64,000 nt of DNA from Glossina fuscipes (lineage: Eukaryota > Arthropoda > Insecta > Diptera > Glossinidae). Location of the stretch: positions 5,154,414 through 5,218,413 of the forward strand of contig NW_023998432.1 of assembly GCF_014805625.2 (NCBI RefSeq), given 5' to 3'. A program made the position numbers and the translations under genes. Positions 1-12,801 of this stretch are shown in pieces. Within the stretch, counting starts at the first letter, position 1. Every line of letters begins with the position of its first letter. The notes under the pieces are model-generated. The model saw only the letters and a program-made list of their open reading frames with translations. It ran no database searches and was not told the DNA's origin.

Positions 1-3000
1 GATGGCGCCTAAAACATCCCTGACCACTGTGTCGAATGAGAAAAACATTTAAGCTATAACAAGCTGCAACAATAATGTTCGCATACACAGACACATAGAA
101 ACTTAGGTTATATAGACACATACATGGATAATCATCTATTTGTGTATTTTATGTTGCTGGCTAATGCTTAATTTGATTGCGGTTGATTTGCCAAATTTTC
201 AGTTGTTCTGCTGTTCTTTAAGTAAACAGTTCATAACAACCCTGATGAGCTTTAGTAAATGAGGTTCCTATAGCATTTAAAAGTGTACATTCAAATACAT
301 ACATATATGCAAATGCACATTAAAGAGAATATAATTACAATTTTGGCAAAATGGCATCCGAACATATTCTACAAATCTATACATAGATGTGAACATGAAC
401 ATCTGCTAATGCGTGTGTGAATGTTCATGGCTTCCTTTTTTCTTAAAGCGGAGGGAAACGTTAACAGCTTAAGTCAGTTAGGATCTTTACCGCACTAAGA
501 CCCTCTCCACGTCCGTGCGTAATCCTCTCGAAACCTCCAGTAGGTTTTACCTCGGGAGAGCCGTATAAGCGCTCCATCTCAAATATTCTGTCATGCTGTT
601 ATGTAAGTCTTCATAATCGATCTTCTGATCAAAGTTTTACTATTATGTTTCTGTTTACGCGTGGTACTTGACTTTAAATTTCGGGTTGGCGCCGTATAAA
701 CGTTACTAAATTATTATGCGTCAATCTTTCTTCTACAGCTTGATTTATCACCTCTGCTGTCGAAAGCCACTACGGCCACACAAAATTTGTGTCACATAAA
801 AGCAAAAATTTCCGTGTTTTACCGTCCATTCCTCTACTTGATCTGGAATTATTTCACGCTGTTATATATAGTAAGTTTTGAACGTTAAGTGTTTACGCAT
901 TGTACATACGCACGTTATATGTGTATGCTAGCAGGCAGTGTGGGTCTTGAATTAGACTAAAAGCCTTCTTAGACAGCGGATTGTATCCATTGCGGCTTTA
1001 CACCCGATAAATCTTCTAATCCTCAGCTAAAATTGCCCGTAGTGATATATCTTCGTTACGGCGGTGATTTTTATTGCGCATTTGCTTTTCGTAATAGTTG
1101 TTTCACATATTGCCTGCGCATATCGTTTGTGTTTGAAACTTGCCTAACTAAAAGTTTACGTGGCATTACGCAACTACAAATACGGCACTCATTGAAATGG
1201 ACGGAGATTTTCAGTGCAGAAGCCAGAAGTCAAACTTTCCACATACGTAATTCTGCGGAACGCGGTTTTCTATATAACATACTACTTAATACATAATCAC
1301 ACCACTTGTCCCGCCTTCGATAGTAATAAACATTAGTTTTAGCGTAGGTTATCAATGTTTGTTACCATTTTACTTAATTTGAGATAGATCCTTCTTCCCT
1401 TCTCACACTATATTAATGTGCGTAGCAAGCGGCATTTTGGCATCGACTATTACGTCGAAGTGGTATTTGACTGATAGCTAAAGTGTCTCATTTCCATCTA
1501 TTTGTATAACAATCTGTTCACAACTTTTTATGTTTGTATCGTTTCGGCAGCCAATTGCAATTTATTTTTCTCTTACTCTTTAATAACAATTATTACCATC
1601 GTCATTGCTACATTACTGGCACGTCCGACAATTTGTGGGGCTCTGGAAAGTGGTAAGCATAGCAATCCATAATCTTGTTCAACGGTTCCTGAAATTATGT
1701 ATGGCTTGGTACATTCCCAACTGTAATACAATGTAGCGTCCTATTTGGTAGATAACTGCTAACGATTCGTATCAAATATGGAGGAGTTTGCAATCCATGC
1801 ACTGCATTGCGCATGTGCATGTGCGTCAGTGCATGTGTATTAGTTGTAGAAAATGCTTTGCGTTTTTATAAACAATTTGCAAATGTAAACATCGCTATGG
1901 TGTGTTTCTTTTATTTGCTTATATATGTATATGTATACAACCGCTTTCTGTTCTGTTTATCTTTTGTATACCGTAGTAATTGTAACATGCAGCTGTTTTG
2001 GCAATCGGCGCTGCAGATTAGGGGTACATACATTTTGTCAAAATGTGTGCTATATCTAGAAGGGAGGAGAAGATTTAAAGGTCAAATTCTGGATTCGAGG
2101 TCATCGTAATAAAAACTTTGGTCGAAAGAAAGAGGTGTTGGCTCCGTTTATGATAAAAGCATTGAAAGCGCTTGCATATACGTTTGTATTGAAAATGCAG
2201 AAAATCGGTCAAACGACACGCCTGCAGCACTAAACTAAAAATGCGTTTGTCCTCAAAAGGAAAACCCTTTTATTTATTACTCATAAACTACAAGAGATAG
2301 CACTGAAAGTTTTTACCATTTTTGTTCTATGAATATTCCTACACTACCTGCGCAAAATTGGAAATTTTTTTTTTAAAATAAAGGTATTGGGCATGCTACG
2401 GAAGTTTTGAGCCGACGAATACTAAGTGTGTTTACAAAAACATTGTACATTTCGTTAGCAGCAAAATTATTGTACAGCAGATCGGTATTCGATATTAATA
2501 AATGCTATGTGAGAGAAGAGAGCGAAAAAAACTGAAATAAACGCAATTACTGATTTTTGTGCGTCCTGTATTTGTCAGACGACGCGCCCATGATGGAATT
2601 TATTGAATGAATGTGCGCATGTATATTTTTGTATTTGTGGAAATACTTGCTTAATTGTGTGTTTGTGTTAGAAAGGAAGACGAAAATCAATCACAAAGCA
2701 AATAGGTTTACTAGCCATATCAATTCACATTCAAGATTTATAACTTTTACGCTTACTTGATGATTCAGCATAATTTTCAGCACAAAATGCATGTATTCTT
2801 CGGTCTAAAAATGTAAGTTTGCGTAAATTTATTATGTCGTCTGTATTCCTCTTATCTTAAAAATATTATGTTGTAAAAAAGCAGTATTTCATATATCGTA
2901 TTGGGCTTGAATTCATAATTCAAAATTGCTTCCAATTTCTAAATTTTCATCACAATATTCAATTCATTTAAGCAAAAAACATATTATAGATTAATCGAGC

Positions 3001-3061
3001 CGGTTGCCTTCTGCTTAAATCTATAATTCTCACGCACAAGTAAAATTTCTACTATAACGTA
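1..3061. other. No gene recognised
   Basis: AT-rich DNA with short chance frames on both strands, none with a recognisable domain or codon pattern. No splice-bounded homology to the missing Adar 5' exons was found. Probably Adar intron or upstream flank. Confidence 0.5.
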
Positions 3062-4140
3062 AAACAAGTAAGAACATTATAGTCGGGCAAGGCTGGCCAT
3101 TAAATACATTACACCAATTCCCCTAGCATATTTATTCGCTCGTGTTTGTAATAATACATCAAAATATACACATTACTTTCATCGAACGGCATACTTTTCA
3201 TCAAAGCCCGCATATGGGAGGATGGCCAAAACATCATATGATGTGGTCCAAACTTAACAAACTTCAAGAAAAAAATGTTTTCCCAAAATTTTCTGCCTTA
3301 GAAAACTAGAAATTATACTTTCTCTCCATATAAGAAGTTGCTTAGGTCTGCAAAATAGATCTAGACTCCTTAATGTTAATTTTTTCAATTATTTTGCTAC
3401 TAAGGACTGATTTTCATCATAAAATACTAAAAATTAAGACTTTTTCTAAAGCGCTTATTGTTCGTGGCACATGGCATTCAAAAAATACACTAATGTACAA
3501 ATTTGGTACACTCGATTTTACTATCATGAACAAATTTTCATCATAACACATTAACAATTATGCCTTTTAGACTTATAAGGGTCTACATGTCCCGAGAATC
3601 CTTTTATGCGTTGATATCCAGAAAATAAAGCTGCGTGATCCAAATTCGGCAAGCTTGATTTCTATGTTAATTTACTATTATGAGCCAACTTTCACCGAGA
3701 AATATTGGAAATTAGACCTTTTTACCAAATATGGCTTCAATTCCCGTAAGAACAGTTATATGACAGGGATCAGTCCAAAGTTTTCACATCAATTTAGAAT
3801 GCCGAAATATTAATACTATTAGAAATTTTGAAAATTGAAATTTTTCCCATATAACGACTTTTTACAAGAAGGCGTTATATTGGGAGTCGTAAGAAAAATG
3901 GATCGATCCGAATCATTTTCAATAGCATTCGTTCTTAGGCCAAAGTACGTCTGTGCATCAAATTTCATCAAAATATCTCAAAAATTGCTACGTGTAGCCC
4001 GAATACGAAAACATATGGACAGTCATCAGACAGACAGAAGGACAGATAACCTTAGATCAGTTTGGAATATGATTCTGAATCGATCAATATAATAGAAGGT
4101 AGGTCTACTGAGTGTAGCACAAGTGTTGTAGGGTATAAAA
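3062..4140 (-). repeat. Dispersed repeat, about 1.1 kb, with a mini-me-like end
   Basis: The left part (AACATTATAGTCGGGCAAGG and following) is matched at 32808-33160. Inside, the motif TTTCATCATAAAA recurs with the unit around it (3410, 3540, 3690), as diverged tandem units. The right part (3950-4140) carries a CAGACAGACAGAAGGACAGA tract and ends GTTGTAGGGTATAAAAA; it is the reverse complement of the plus-strand copy at 22475-22720. Arrangement resembles dipteran mini-me elements (TA-rich, short core, GTCY microsatellite). Confidence 0.55.
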
Positions 4141-4549
4141 ATTCAGAATTAACCTTTTATATTATTTAATAGTTCCCAATCTTTTTTCTTAGATAAGAGT
4201 GCTTTCGTTTTCATTAACTGTAGTTAACTATATAATAAAATAACAACAAAAAGGGATTATAGTTCCCGGGGCCGTCAGATAAAAATTCCAATAAATTTCA
4301 ATTATTGGTGGATAAATCACCACAAAAAGAAGAATTCGGACTGTCCGATACTGCCAATCGGTAGCGTCACTCCGATTGATAAAAAAATATGTTGTAGTTT
4401 ATTCCACTGATGCTAACATAACAATATCACAAATTAGTCCCTTCGCTATAAAAAACCCTAGATAGCGGAACATCATATATTGACTCTATCTCAATCCTTC
4501 TTCTCGCTGGTAGTTCGCGCGCGAAGGAAAAAACCTTGAATTTTAAATC

Positions 4550-7065
4550 ACTTGCTAATTTATGCCCCATTTCCGCTAAATTATATGATAAACTCAATTC
4601 AGTTAAAGGTGTAATTTATGCCCTGTGTTTAAAACATGTACAAGAAGGGGAAATAGTTCGTGAAATAAGTAATAAAGGTGTAAATTTTATTAATTCACTA
4701 AACTGAACGTTGGCGGGAAAACTCGCTCCCGTATAGAAAGGATTGTTTTCACTTTTGACCACTATCATTTACCATTGATGTTGCTCGGTAAATCCAAATC
4801 CCATGAGATGCAAAAACTGGCAACGTCTGCGTCATACTGCAAACAGATGCAATAATGCACCATCTTGTGTTGATGTCGGTTGATACATCGTCCAAATCTC
4901 ATGAAGTGCAAAAACTGGCAACACCTGGGTCATACTCCAAATAAATGGAATTATGCATCGTGTTGTGCTAACTGATGCTAAAAGCTGTATCCGTAGTTTC
5001 TACATAAATTTCAATGATCAGCATTCGGCGTTAGACAAACAAAAATCCACGTTTTGTACAAACGCGTGAAATGCTAAAAATCAAAATTGAAAAATACTGT
5101 AGCAACAAGCGAAGCGCGACGGAAGGGCCGGGAAATAAATCCAGCTGTACAAGGAACTAACAAAGGCAATACCTACGCCTCGTAAATCTAGCTTAATATG
5201 CCATCAACACCAATTTCTGCTAATGACCAACCTGACCAATACCACTCGTACTTTCTCCCCCTTTAATTATATGTGACGACTTTAACAGCTGGAACACTAT
5301 CTGGGGCTCGGCAGGGAACAACAGTCGTGGTACTATTTCACAAGAGGTCTTCATTCAAAGTAATCGCTGCATTTTAAATGATGGAAGACCAATACATTTT
5401 GCAACTCATCACACCTTTTCGGGTATTGATTTAATATGTTGCTGTCCGCCACTTCTTCCTTTGGTTCACTGGCCTATTTCTGATGATCTACATAATAGTG
5501 ATCACTTTCCAATCATAATCGATCTAAACCTTATAAATTCCTCTGCTATTGTGGCGAAACAAGTTAAATCCTCCTTAGATGAAGCGGATTGGATTAGTTA
5601 CTCCAAATAAGCCGAGCCATTTAACTGTATCCATGATACAGTTATTATGTCTCAGGCCACTCGCACAGATGCTCACCTCTTCATGCCTCAATCCAATACC
5701 TTTTTTAAATGAGTTAGGGTTCATTGGTGAAACAACAAGCGCTCGTGATTAACGAAAATCAAAATGGATTTCTGCTACCGTTTCAAAAGATGTCCTGGTC
5801 ATGATTATTTGTTATTATATAAAAAGACGAATACTCAATCCAGGAAGAAATTATGAAAATCAAAGGCATCCAGTTCTGAAGTTTTTTCGAAAAGAATTCA
5901 TAGAAACACATCAATGAAAGTTGTCTGAAACAAAATCAAGAAACTCAGTGGGATTTCAAATTCGAATGGAATTTCTGCCATTTGTACTCTCAATTGAACT
6001 TTAACTGAGACCGATAAGACCTTTAAGTATTTTGGGAAAATGTGGTACGAATACTCCTCTGACAGCAACTTCTCCAGTTTCTTCATCGAAAATAAAAGAA
6101 CTCCAATTTCTCTTTCGAATGCTATTGAGAGATATGCCACGTTCCTGGAAAATTGTGTATGTACCTTAGAACTTGAAAGTTGTCCCTCCAAATCAAAGTG
6201 GAGGACATCCGATCTAGATCGTATTCCATACCAAATGATCAGTGCTCTGTCTAGTTCAAAGAAAAAGAAATTACTGTATCCACATAATATTGCGTTTATG
6301 ATTTGCCACATTCTCATCATGTGGAAAATCATCGTCAGTTGTTCCAATTCCAACATCTAAAAATGTCTCCATTGCATCGGTCCAATCTCTCTTCTATCTT
6401 ATCTCTCCAAATTATTGGAAAAGATTATGCCATCTAGACTATATTTGTTTATTGAATCCAAGAACGTGATTACAAAACAACAAATAGATTTCCAGCGGGG
6501 TGGAGGTTGCATCGACGTTGTTTTACATATCGATTATTTTGAAACCACAGCAATTTCTGAACGGAATTATGAAACAATTCTTCCAAATGATTTCGAAAAA
6601 GCATTTGACAGAATTGGTCTTCATATTATTTCAAGCCTCATGAAATGTAGCCCCAAAATTCTTTAATTACGTCAAATCATCCATTTCGCATCGGCGGTTT
6701 AACGCTTCAGATCGCTTTCAATGAAATAAGCCAAATTCTTTGCCTTATACTGAGAATTCAACTTTGTTTCTACACGGACGAATACATTTGATACATTTGA
6801 ACAAAGGAGAAAGTTAACACGAAGACAATCAACATCGTCGAATCTGTTGCGCAAGAGATCTTAAAATTGACAAATTCGCTAAAATTTTAATACAAAAATC
6901 AAAAAAGATAGCATATTTGTATAAAGCACATACATGATGTAGAAAATCGACTGGTGAATATTAATGACTTACCAGTACAAAATGTTTGTTTTTGTCTATG
7001 TTTTTTTTTGTGTGTAAGAATTTATTTCATTAGCCTAAAAAATTAGAATAATAATAATATTATAA
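4550..7065 (+). mobile_element. I-clade non-LTR retrotransposon, degenerate copy A
   Basis: Remnants in element order. ORF1 (gag) start near 4550-4705, open as LNSVKGVIYALCLKHVQEG. Zinc-knuckle region about 4800-5030, broken by stops. Endonuclease fragment 5265-5620 (ICDDFNSWNTIWGSAGNNS, then TFSGIDLI and SDHFPIIIDL). Reverse transcriptase about 6360-6800 (LEKIMPSRLYLFIESKN, FEKAFDRIGL). A TAA-rich tail at 7046-7062, as in the Drosophila I factor. Many stops and frameshifts and large internal losses. It is the same family as 28611-31187: the 3' end AAGAATTTATTTCATTAG is shared. Not functional. The 5' limit is uncertain and may extend to about 4240. Confidence 0.85.
6415..6666 (+). pseudogene. 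I-type reverse transcriptase fragment (copy A)
   Basis: Open stretch of about 83 codons with the RT segment MPSRLYLFIESKNVITKQQ, ending in the FEKAFDRIGLHII motif-A region (normally two Asp-containing residues; here NDFEKAFD). It aligns codon for codon with 30007-30240 of copy B, but a frameshift and deletion follow and the YADD region is lost. A fragment of a retrotransposon gene, not a host gene. Confidence 0.8.
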
Positions 7066-10000
7066 AAATATTATTAATATTTTTTTATTTTTTTTTTTTT
7101 TTAAAGACAGACGCGCAACGTACATAGCGGAACTTTTTCGTTGCTAGTAGCAAAGTGAAATAAGAAATGGTTGTCTATATATTGAGAAATGGTTATTTAT
7201 ATATTATTGCGACTTGTAAATCAACAATTTTTCTCTCTCCATTTTTTTTCCGATTCATGGATTATATCGACTATATCGATTGTGTAATGAGTTCTAAAAA
7301 AAACCCATTTTCACTTGATTTTACTAACAACACATTGTTGTCAGTGATTGATATTACAGTTTAGGCTCTGCTGCGATGCTTCTTTGCCTATGTAGTTCTT
7401 AACATATTGAATTTAATGATTTTCGACTTTATATTTATGATCGAACTGTAGGTCATAAAATAATAAACACATGCGTACATGTATGCACTTTTGCATTTGA
7501 AACTTTATTGTGCTAAACGGAAACGTTTACACCTTGTACTGTATATACGAATATGTTGTAGAGAACGACATTGAGATAAAAACAAAGTTATTGCCTTCAG
7601 AAAATGCTGTGTTAACTTTTATGCGAAAATTTTTTCAATTAGTGTAACTCTTTTTATTGTTCACAATAATGATTACAGAAAGCGTTCAATTTGAATCTTG
7701 GATATATTTGTGCGCAAATTAACTAAAGAAAAACTTTAATGAAAACAAGAATGGGTTATTATTGGCACGTGATGAATCTCTTAGTCCAAATCGTTAATTA
7801 TATAATATACTTGATTGCAGGAAAAGATGACAACTAATCGTTTCAAGTAAAAGAGACTATAAAAAAAGGATTGTTTTACGAAAGCTGCCACGCCTTTACT
7901 TCGTTTTAGTAAAGTGTGGAAAAAGATTTTTTGATGCTTTTACTAAATTTTACGCTATATATACTGTAATAAACATTCTTTTTAATTTTTTCACACAAAA
8001 ATTGAAAAAACTGAACATTTTCAGGGGGAAGAAAGCCACATCACATCTTAAGTAAATAGTTTCGTCGGAGGAATTTTTTTTTAACCAATTTTAGAATGCA
8101 GAAAATTTAAAATTACTTTTCGATCTATTTACACTGCTATTATTGTTTACATTTTTAATTGTTTAATTATATGTATTCAAATCAATATATTTTATATATT
8201 AATTTAATTTTACCCATTCATTTATGTTTTATATTTGTTCAACAATGTGTTCAATTTTAATATATTTTACATTTCTATTTGTATTTTATTCAAATTAATA
8301 TACTTTTCTTGTTTTACAATATGCAATGTACTACAGTTACTCGATAAATTCCTGTACTTGCAAAATGTAATTCAAGAAATTTGAAGTATGTCGTTGCTTT
8401 TCTTATTTCTTCAATTACATCTTCTGCTCATATTGCATGTTTTGTGACACAATTTAATTGGCACATCTGGCCAAAGTATTTGTGTTGAACAATGCAATAT
8501 TAACCAAAATTTATTTGAATGATATTTACACAATAATTCTTAGTTCATTAAGTTAAGTATAGTTAATTATAGTTAATTATAGTGTTAATTAAGTTAGTTA
8601 TAGCTTTTATTTCGCAATAAAGTTTATATTCTTTATCAGCGCAAACAAATTCAATTTGGATACATTTGCCTGGTCGTGTACTTTCTTTGTTGTTATTTGC
8701 CTCTTAGTTACACGTGCTGAGGAATGTCTGAGAAATTAAGCTGGCCGGAACATCTAAACGGAGTATACAACAAAATTTCGTTTAGAATTGTTTTTTTTCT
8801 TTTGGGCTCTCCATGAACGCCACGAACACAACCCTTTTTATATCACTAAATGATTATATGGATATGTTATTATTAGTTTTGTGACTTTAAATTTTTCATG
8901 CTTAAATTTAAAAAAAAATTCTAAAACAAATTTAATTTTTTTTAAAAATGGAGAAGAAATTCTTCGAATAAAGCGCACACGACAAATTGTTTTTAAACAT
9001 GTTTTAAAAGTGACATGATACTTTTTATACAAAAAAACGTAGCACTGCACTGCGGATATGTTTCAACTCATTAATGCAGAGTGAAGGTTTATAAGTGAAA
9101 ATAATTGTGTGATTAGGATGTGTATGTCAATACATTCTGTGGGATGTAAGGACAAAGAAAGTTTTTTCGGTCTTTTCTTCTTTCTAAATCTATTCCATTT
9201 TCCAATACCTCCTTTTTGTAGAATGAAACGCGAAGCAGTACGATGACAAAAATTCCGACCGTATATAGCTCAACGCTTTCACAAATTAAATGGCATAACA
9301 AGTGTGCGCGCGCACAGTCATACTTTCTGCCACTTTGTCTCGGGCAACGAAGCATATGATAAAAATATTTTTTATCTTTTAGGTTTCTGCATCATGATGT
9401 TAATTCGGAAAGAGAGAAAGCAAGGAAAATGCATAAAAATAGAAAACTTAAAAATGGCTAATCAATATATACTTTCAGATACTTACAACAAAACACAAAA
9501 CGTAGCATACTTTTCGGTTCTAGAAGAAAAATTTGTAAGCTTTTTTAATATCGATAGCGTTAGCCAGTTTATTAAAATTTTCTTTAACTTATTTTCATTT
9601 TAATGAAACTGTGTTTTTTTTAGTGCAATAAATTTCAGCATGTAGTCGATTATTGAAAAGAAATTCATTGTACATCTCCTTACATTACATTTGCTGCTTT
9701 AAAGAACGTTGCAAATTTTTACAAAATCTAACAATTTTTCTTTAGAAATCAATATTGAATATTCGTCAAATATTTATCGACTTTTCATTAAAAAAAAGGT
9801 TGATTTCACAGGAAAAGACTTGCATAATTATTAATAAAATACTTTATTTTTCTCTAAAACGTCGAATAAATGTCAATTTATCTATTTATTCATTTGCTGG
9901 AAATTAAAAGTTCGTGTAAGAACTACAACCATTTCGCATAAACCTGCATAAAAAGTTGACCTTTGAGTATGATTTTCTAATACATCTGGCGACTTGATAT

Positions 10001-10310
10001 GTTCGTAAAAACTGTTATGTACGTATTAAAATCAAACTGCCTAAAATCCATTGTACATTTAGGTATCCATCGCTCCGGTCGTCACCATCTTTCAGATGAT
10101 AATAATTCAAATGAGGCGTGTTATTTTATGTTTTTTATGTAAATATATATACATAATAGGCGCTTGCATGTATTTTAAACAGCAATATGTATTGGTAAAA
10201 ATGATAAAGTAATCGAAGCATAAGTGCATTTAAATTTGATGATTTTGACCTTTTTCTACATAGAATAACTGTTTCGAATTTATTATTATTGAGTTATTCA
10301 GTGTATATAC
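7066..10310. other. No gene recognised; low-complexity AT-rich DNA
   Basis: Starts with a poly-T/A tract at 7080-7105. Very AT-rich, with TTAATT-type runs at 8150-8330 and 8555-8600. Short frames at 9113-9355 (minus) and 9304-9603 (plus) show no domain. GCGCGCGC-like alternation at 9306-9313 is very short. Confidence 0.45.
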
Positions 10311-11290
10311 ACGACAATCATCGAACCCTCAAAATTGTATTTTCGGCATTCACTATACTTGTTGTTTGATTGATTTGATTGATCATATTCCAATTGGTTT
10401 CAAGGCGGTAAAAGCGGTGATTGTAATGGCAATGACAAAAAACGGCCTGAAGGACCAAAGCAGTTCGAAGAAACTGAATTGCAGCACTTATTGAACGAAA
10501 ATCCACACCAAACTGTCAGGGAATTTTCGAACACCCTAGCAGTTGGTGAAGCAACTTTTTCTAGATGTTTATATGCGATGGGAAGGATCCAAAAGACGAC
10601 AAAATGACTACCATACGAATTAGCTGAAAATACCATTTCGAACCGTTTCAACATCGCCGTTTAACTGCTTGTCAGTCAAAAAAAGAAGCGTTTTCTGAGG
10701 CGTATTGTGACTAGCGATGAAATGTGAGTCTACAACGACAATCGCAAGCACAAAAAGTCATGGATTAGCTCAGAAAAGCCGCTTCACAAAAAAACGGAAT
10801 ATTAACGGTCGTAAAGTTTTGCTGTGCATACCGTGCAATCAGCAAGGTATAGTGTATAACGGGCTGCTAAAACCAAAGGAACCTCTTGCTACAGATGTCT
10901 ACTGATGTCAGTTGAACAAATTGAGCGATTGACAGACGCAAAGTCAGCCTCTTGCTTGGCAACGCTCGGCCACACGTTCCATGAGTGATCAAGGATACGG
11001 TCTTGCAGCTCGAATGAAAAGTTCTACCACGTCCAACGTACTCACCAGACATAGCACCTTCTGATTACCCATTGTTCCGATCGATGCAGCATAGTCTAGC
11101 TGGCATGGGGCTTCCAAAAAATTCCGAAAATGGGTCGATGATTGGATCGCCGCTACAGCAACATCCGTACAATACCGTATCGCCATGTTGCCATCTTGGA
11201 AAGTTGTAAAAAATTGTGGGAAATGAATTGAATTTTTCTCAATAAACGTCTTTTTCAACGGAATAAAATGATCAACATACATGCAAGCAA
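10311..11290 (+). mobile_element. Mariner fossil, mauritiana (Mos1)-type, copy 1
   Basis: Transposase remnants in order across all three frames: KRPEGPKQFEETELQ (about 10440), LAVGEATFSRCLYAMGRIQK (10540), LPYELAENTISNRFN (10610), RRIVTSDEM (first Asp, 10700), KSWI, GRKVLL (10810), GLLKPKE (10863), RKWVDDWIAA (11130) and YRIAMLPSW (11180). The order and motifs are those of DD34D mariner transposases. Several stops and indels make it dead. The end sequences (CTCAAAATTGTATTTTCG at 10329 and ATACATGCAAGCA at 11278) match copies at 31488-32600 and 22850-23565, so these mark near-terminal element DNA. No clean inverted repeats are visible. Confidence 0.85.
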
Positions 11291-11600
11291 CTGAATATGC
11301 AAATTTATATTACATTTCGATATTTTTTGTATATACAAATGCATGGAAATTCTTAGAAAATCTCTCTTGAGTGAAGTGCGTGCATACGTGAACACGCATC
11401 GACTAATGGGTAAAGATGTGTGGTGTTAGTTTTATAATTTTTGTCAACATATGGCTGAATTTTTAGAATATCCCTATAAACACAACTATATTTATGTACG
11501 CATCGCTTCCTTTCAATTTCGGAAATACAACCAGTCAGGCTAAACTAAATAAACTCAAAAAATAGAAGAATAAGAAAAATTGTTGTTTCCAATATATATA

Positions 11601-12801
11601 TTAGTTTGGGGAAAAAGAAATCCATTATTTTTTCGGTAGGTGGCTGCACTGATAGATTTCTCGTGAAGTATCGATCAAACAATTTCCGATACTGTACATT
11701 TACATACTGTACATTTCGCAGTAAAAAAAATTCTTTTGCTGTTTTCTGTTTGGTGCATTCAGTTGTGAGTTACAGCGTGTTAAAAATGGAAGTGAACAAA
11801 GAGAAAATTCGGTACATTTTACAGTTTTTCTTTGACAAAGGCGAAAATGCAAGCCAGGCGGCTAAAATTATGAATTGTGTTTATGGTTCCGATACTGTAA
11901 CAGCCAATTAGGTGCAATTTTGGTTTCGTAGATTCCGTTCAGGAATTTTTGATGTTAAAGATGCACCTCGCACAGGTAGGCCGGTCGTCGAAAATGTCGA
12001 TAAAATTGGAGAAATGATCGAAGTTGACCGGCATGTTAGCAGTCGTAATATCGCCCAGGAGCTAAAAATTGACCATAAAACAGTTTTAAACCATTTACAC
12101 AAAGCTGGATTCATAAAGAAGCTCGATGTTTGGGTGCCACACCAATTAACAGAAAAAAACATGATGGATCGAATTTCCATCTGCGAGGCCTTGGCCAAAC
12201 GGAATGAGATATACCCATTTCTTAAACGGATGGTGACTGGAGATGAGAAATGGATCACTTACGAAGGTTTTGCTATGCATTTGGGACTGAAAGGGGATTT
12301 TTTATTATGAGGTGCTTCCATATGGCCAAACGCTAAATTCTGATCTCTACTGTCAACAACTGGACCGTTTGAAGATAGCGATTGACCAGAAACGGCCAGA
12401 ATTGGCCAACAGGAGAGGTGTCGTGTTCCACCAGGACAACGCTAGGTCACACACATCTACAGTGACTCGCCAGAAACTTCGGTAGCTTGGTTGGGAAGTT
12501 TTAATGCATCCGCCATACAGTCCGGACTTGGCACCAAGCGATTATCATCTTTTTCTTGCATTGCAAAATTTCTTTAATGATAAAAAATTGGAATCTAGGA
12601 TTGTGAAAATCGGCTACTAGAGTTTTTTGCAAATAGAGACCAGGACTTCTATGAGAGAGGCATCTTGAAGTTACCTTTAAAATGGCAACAAATCGTACAA
12701 CGAAACGGTGCATATTTGACCCAAATCGGACAATCCGAAGCATGTTAAATAAAGTCCTGAATTTCATATAAAAATAATGGATTTCTTTTTCCCCAAACTA
12801 A
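11601..12801 (+). mobile_element. Mariner element with perfect 32-bp terminal inverted repeats, internally deleted
   Basis: The left end at 11601 begins TTAGTTTGGGGAAAAAG; the right end at 12801 is its exact reverse complement over 32 bp. Both ends are flanked by TA, inside a TATATA run, the usual mariner target. The 1.2-kb body carries one transposase gene. Perfect ends and largely readable coding suggest a younger insertion than the other mariners here. Flanks are AT microsatellite, so the TA duplication itself cannot prove the insertion. Confidence 0.93.
11786..12770 (+). pseudogene. Mariner DD34D transposase, broken
   Basis: ATG at 11786 (MEVNKEKIRYILQFFFDKGE) starts the paired-box-like DNA-binding half (helix-turn-helix; RFRSGIFDVKDAPRTGRPV). 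WVPHQLTEKN and MVTGDEKW (first catalytic Asp, 12242-12244) follow. Second Asp in VFHQDNARS (12435-12437) and third in LAPSDYHL (12540-12542) are exactly 35 codons apart, the DD34D spacing. Defects seen: TAG at 11909-11911 in the first helix region; a deletion with frameshift near 12265, removing roughly 30 residues between WITYE and the LLCIW strand; TGA at about 12288 where this family has Trp; TAG at 12483-12485. It cannot make a transposase, though the ends look mobilisable. Confidence 0.93.

Noticed and set aside
460..600. GC-richer stretch (CTCTCCACGTCCGTGCG) as a structural RNA gene
   Set aside because: No recognisable tRNA boxes or fold; no further support.
5898..6356. 152-codon minus-strand open frame
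   Set aside because: Antisense of I-type copy A, whose plus strand carries the element's coding order.
9306..9313. GCGCGCGC run as Z-DNA signal
   Set aside because: Only eight bases; no context supports a function.
11908..12258. 116-codon minus-strand open frame
   Set aside because: Shadow of the mariner transposase on the plus strand.
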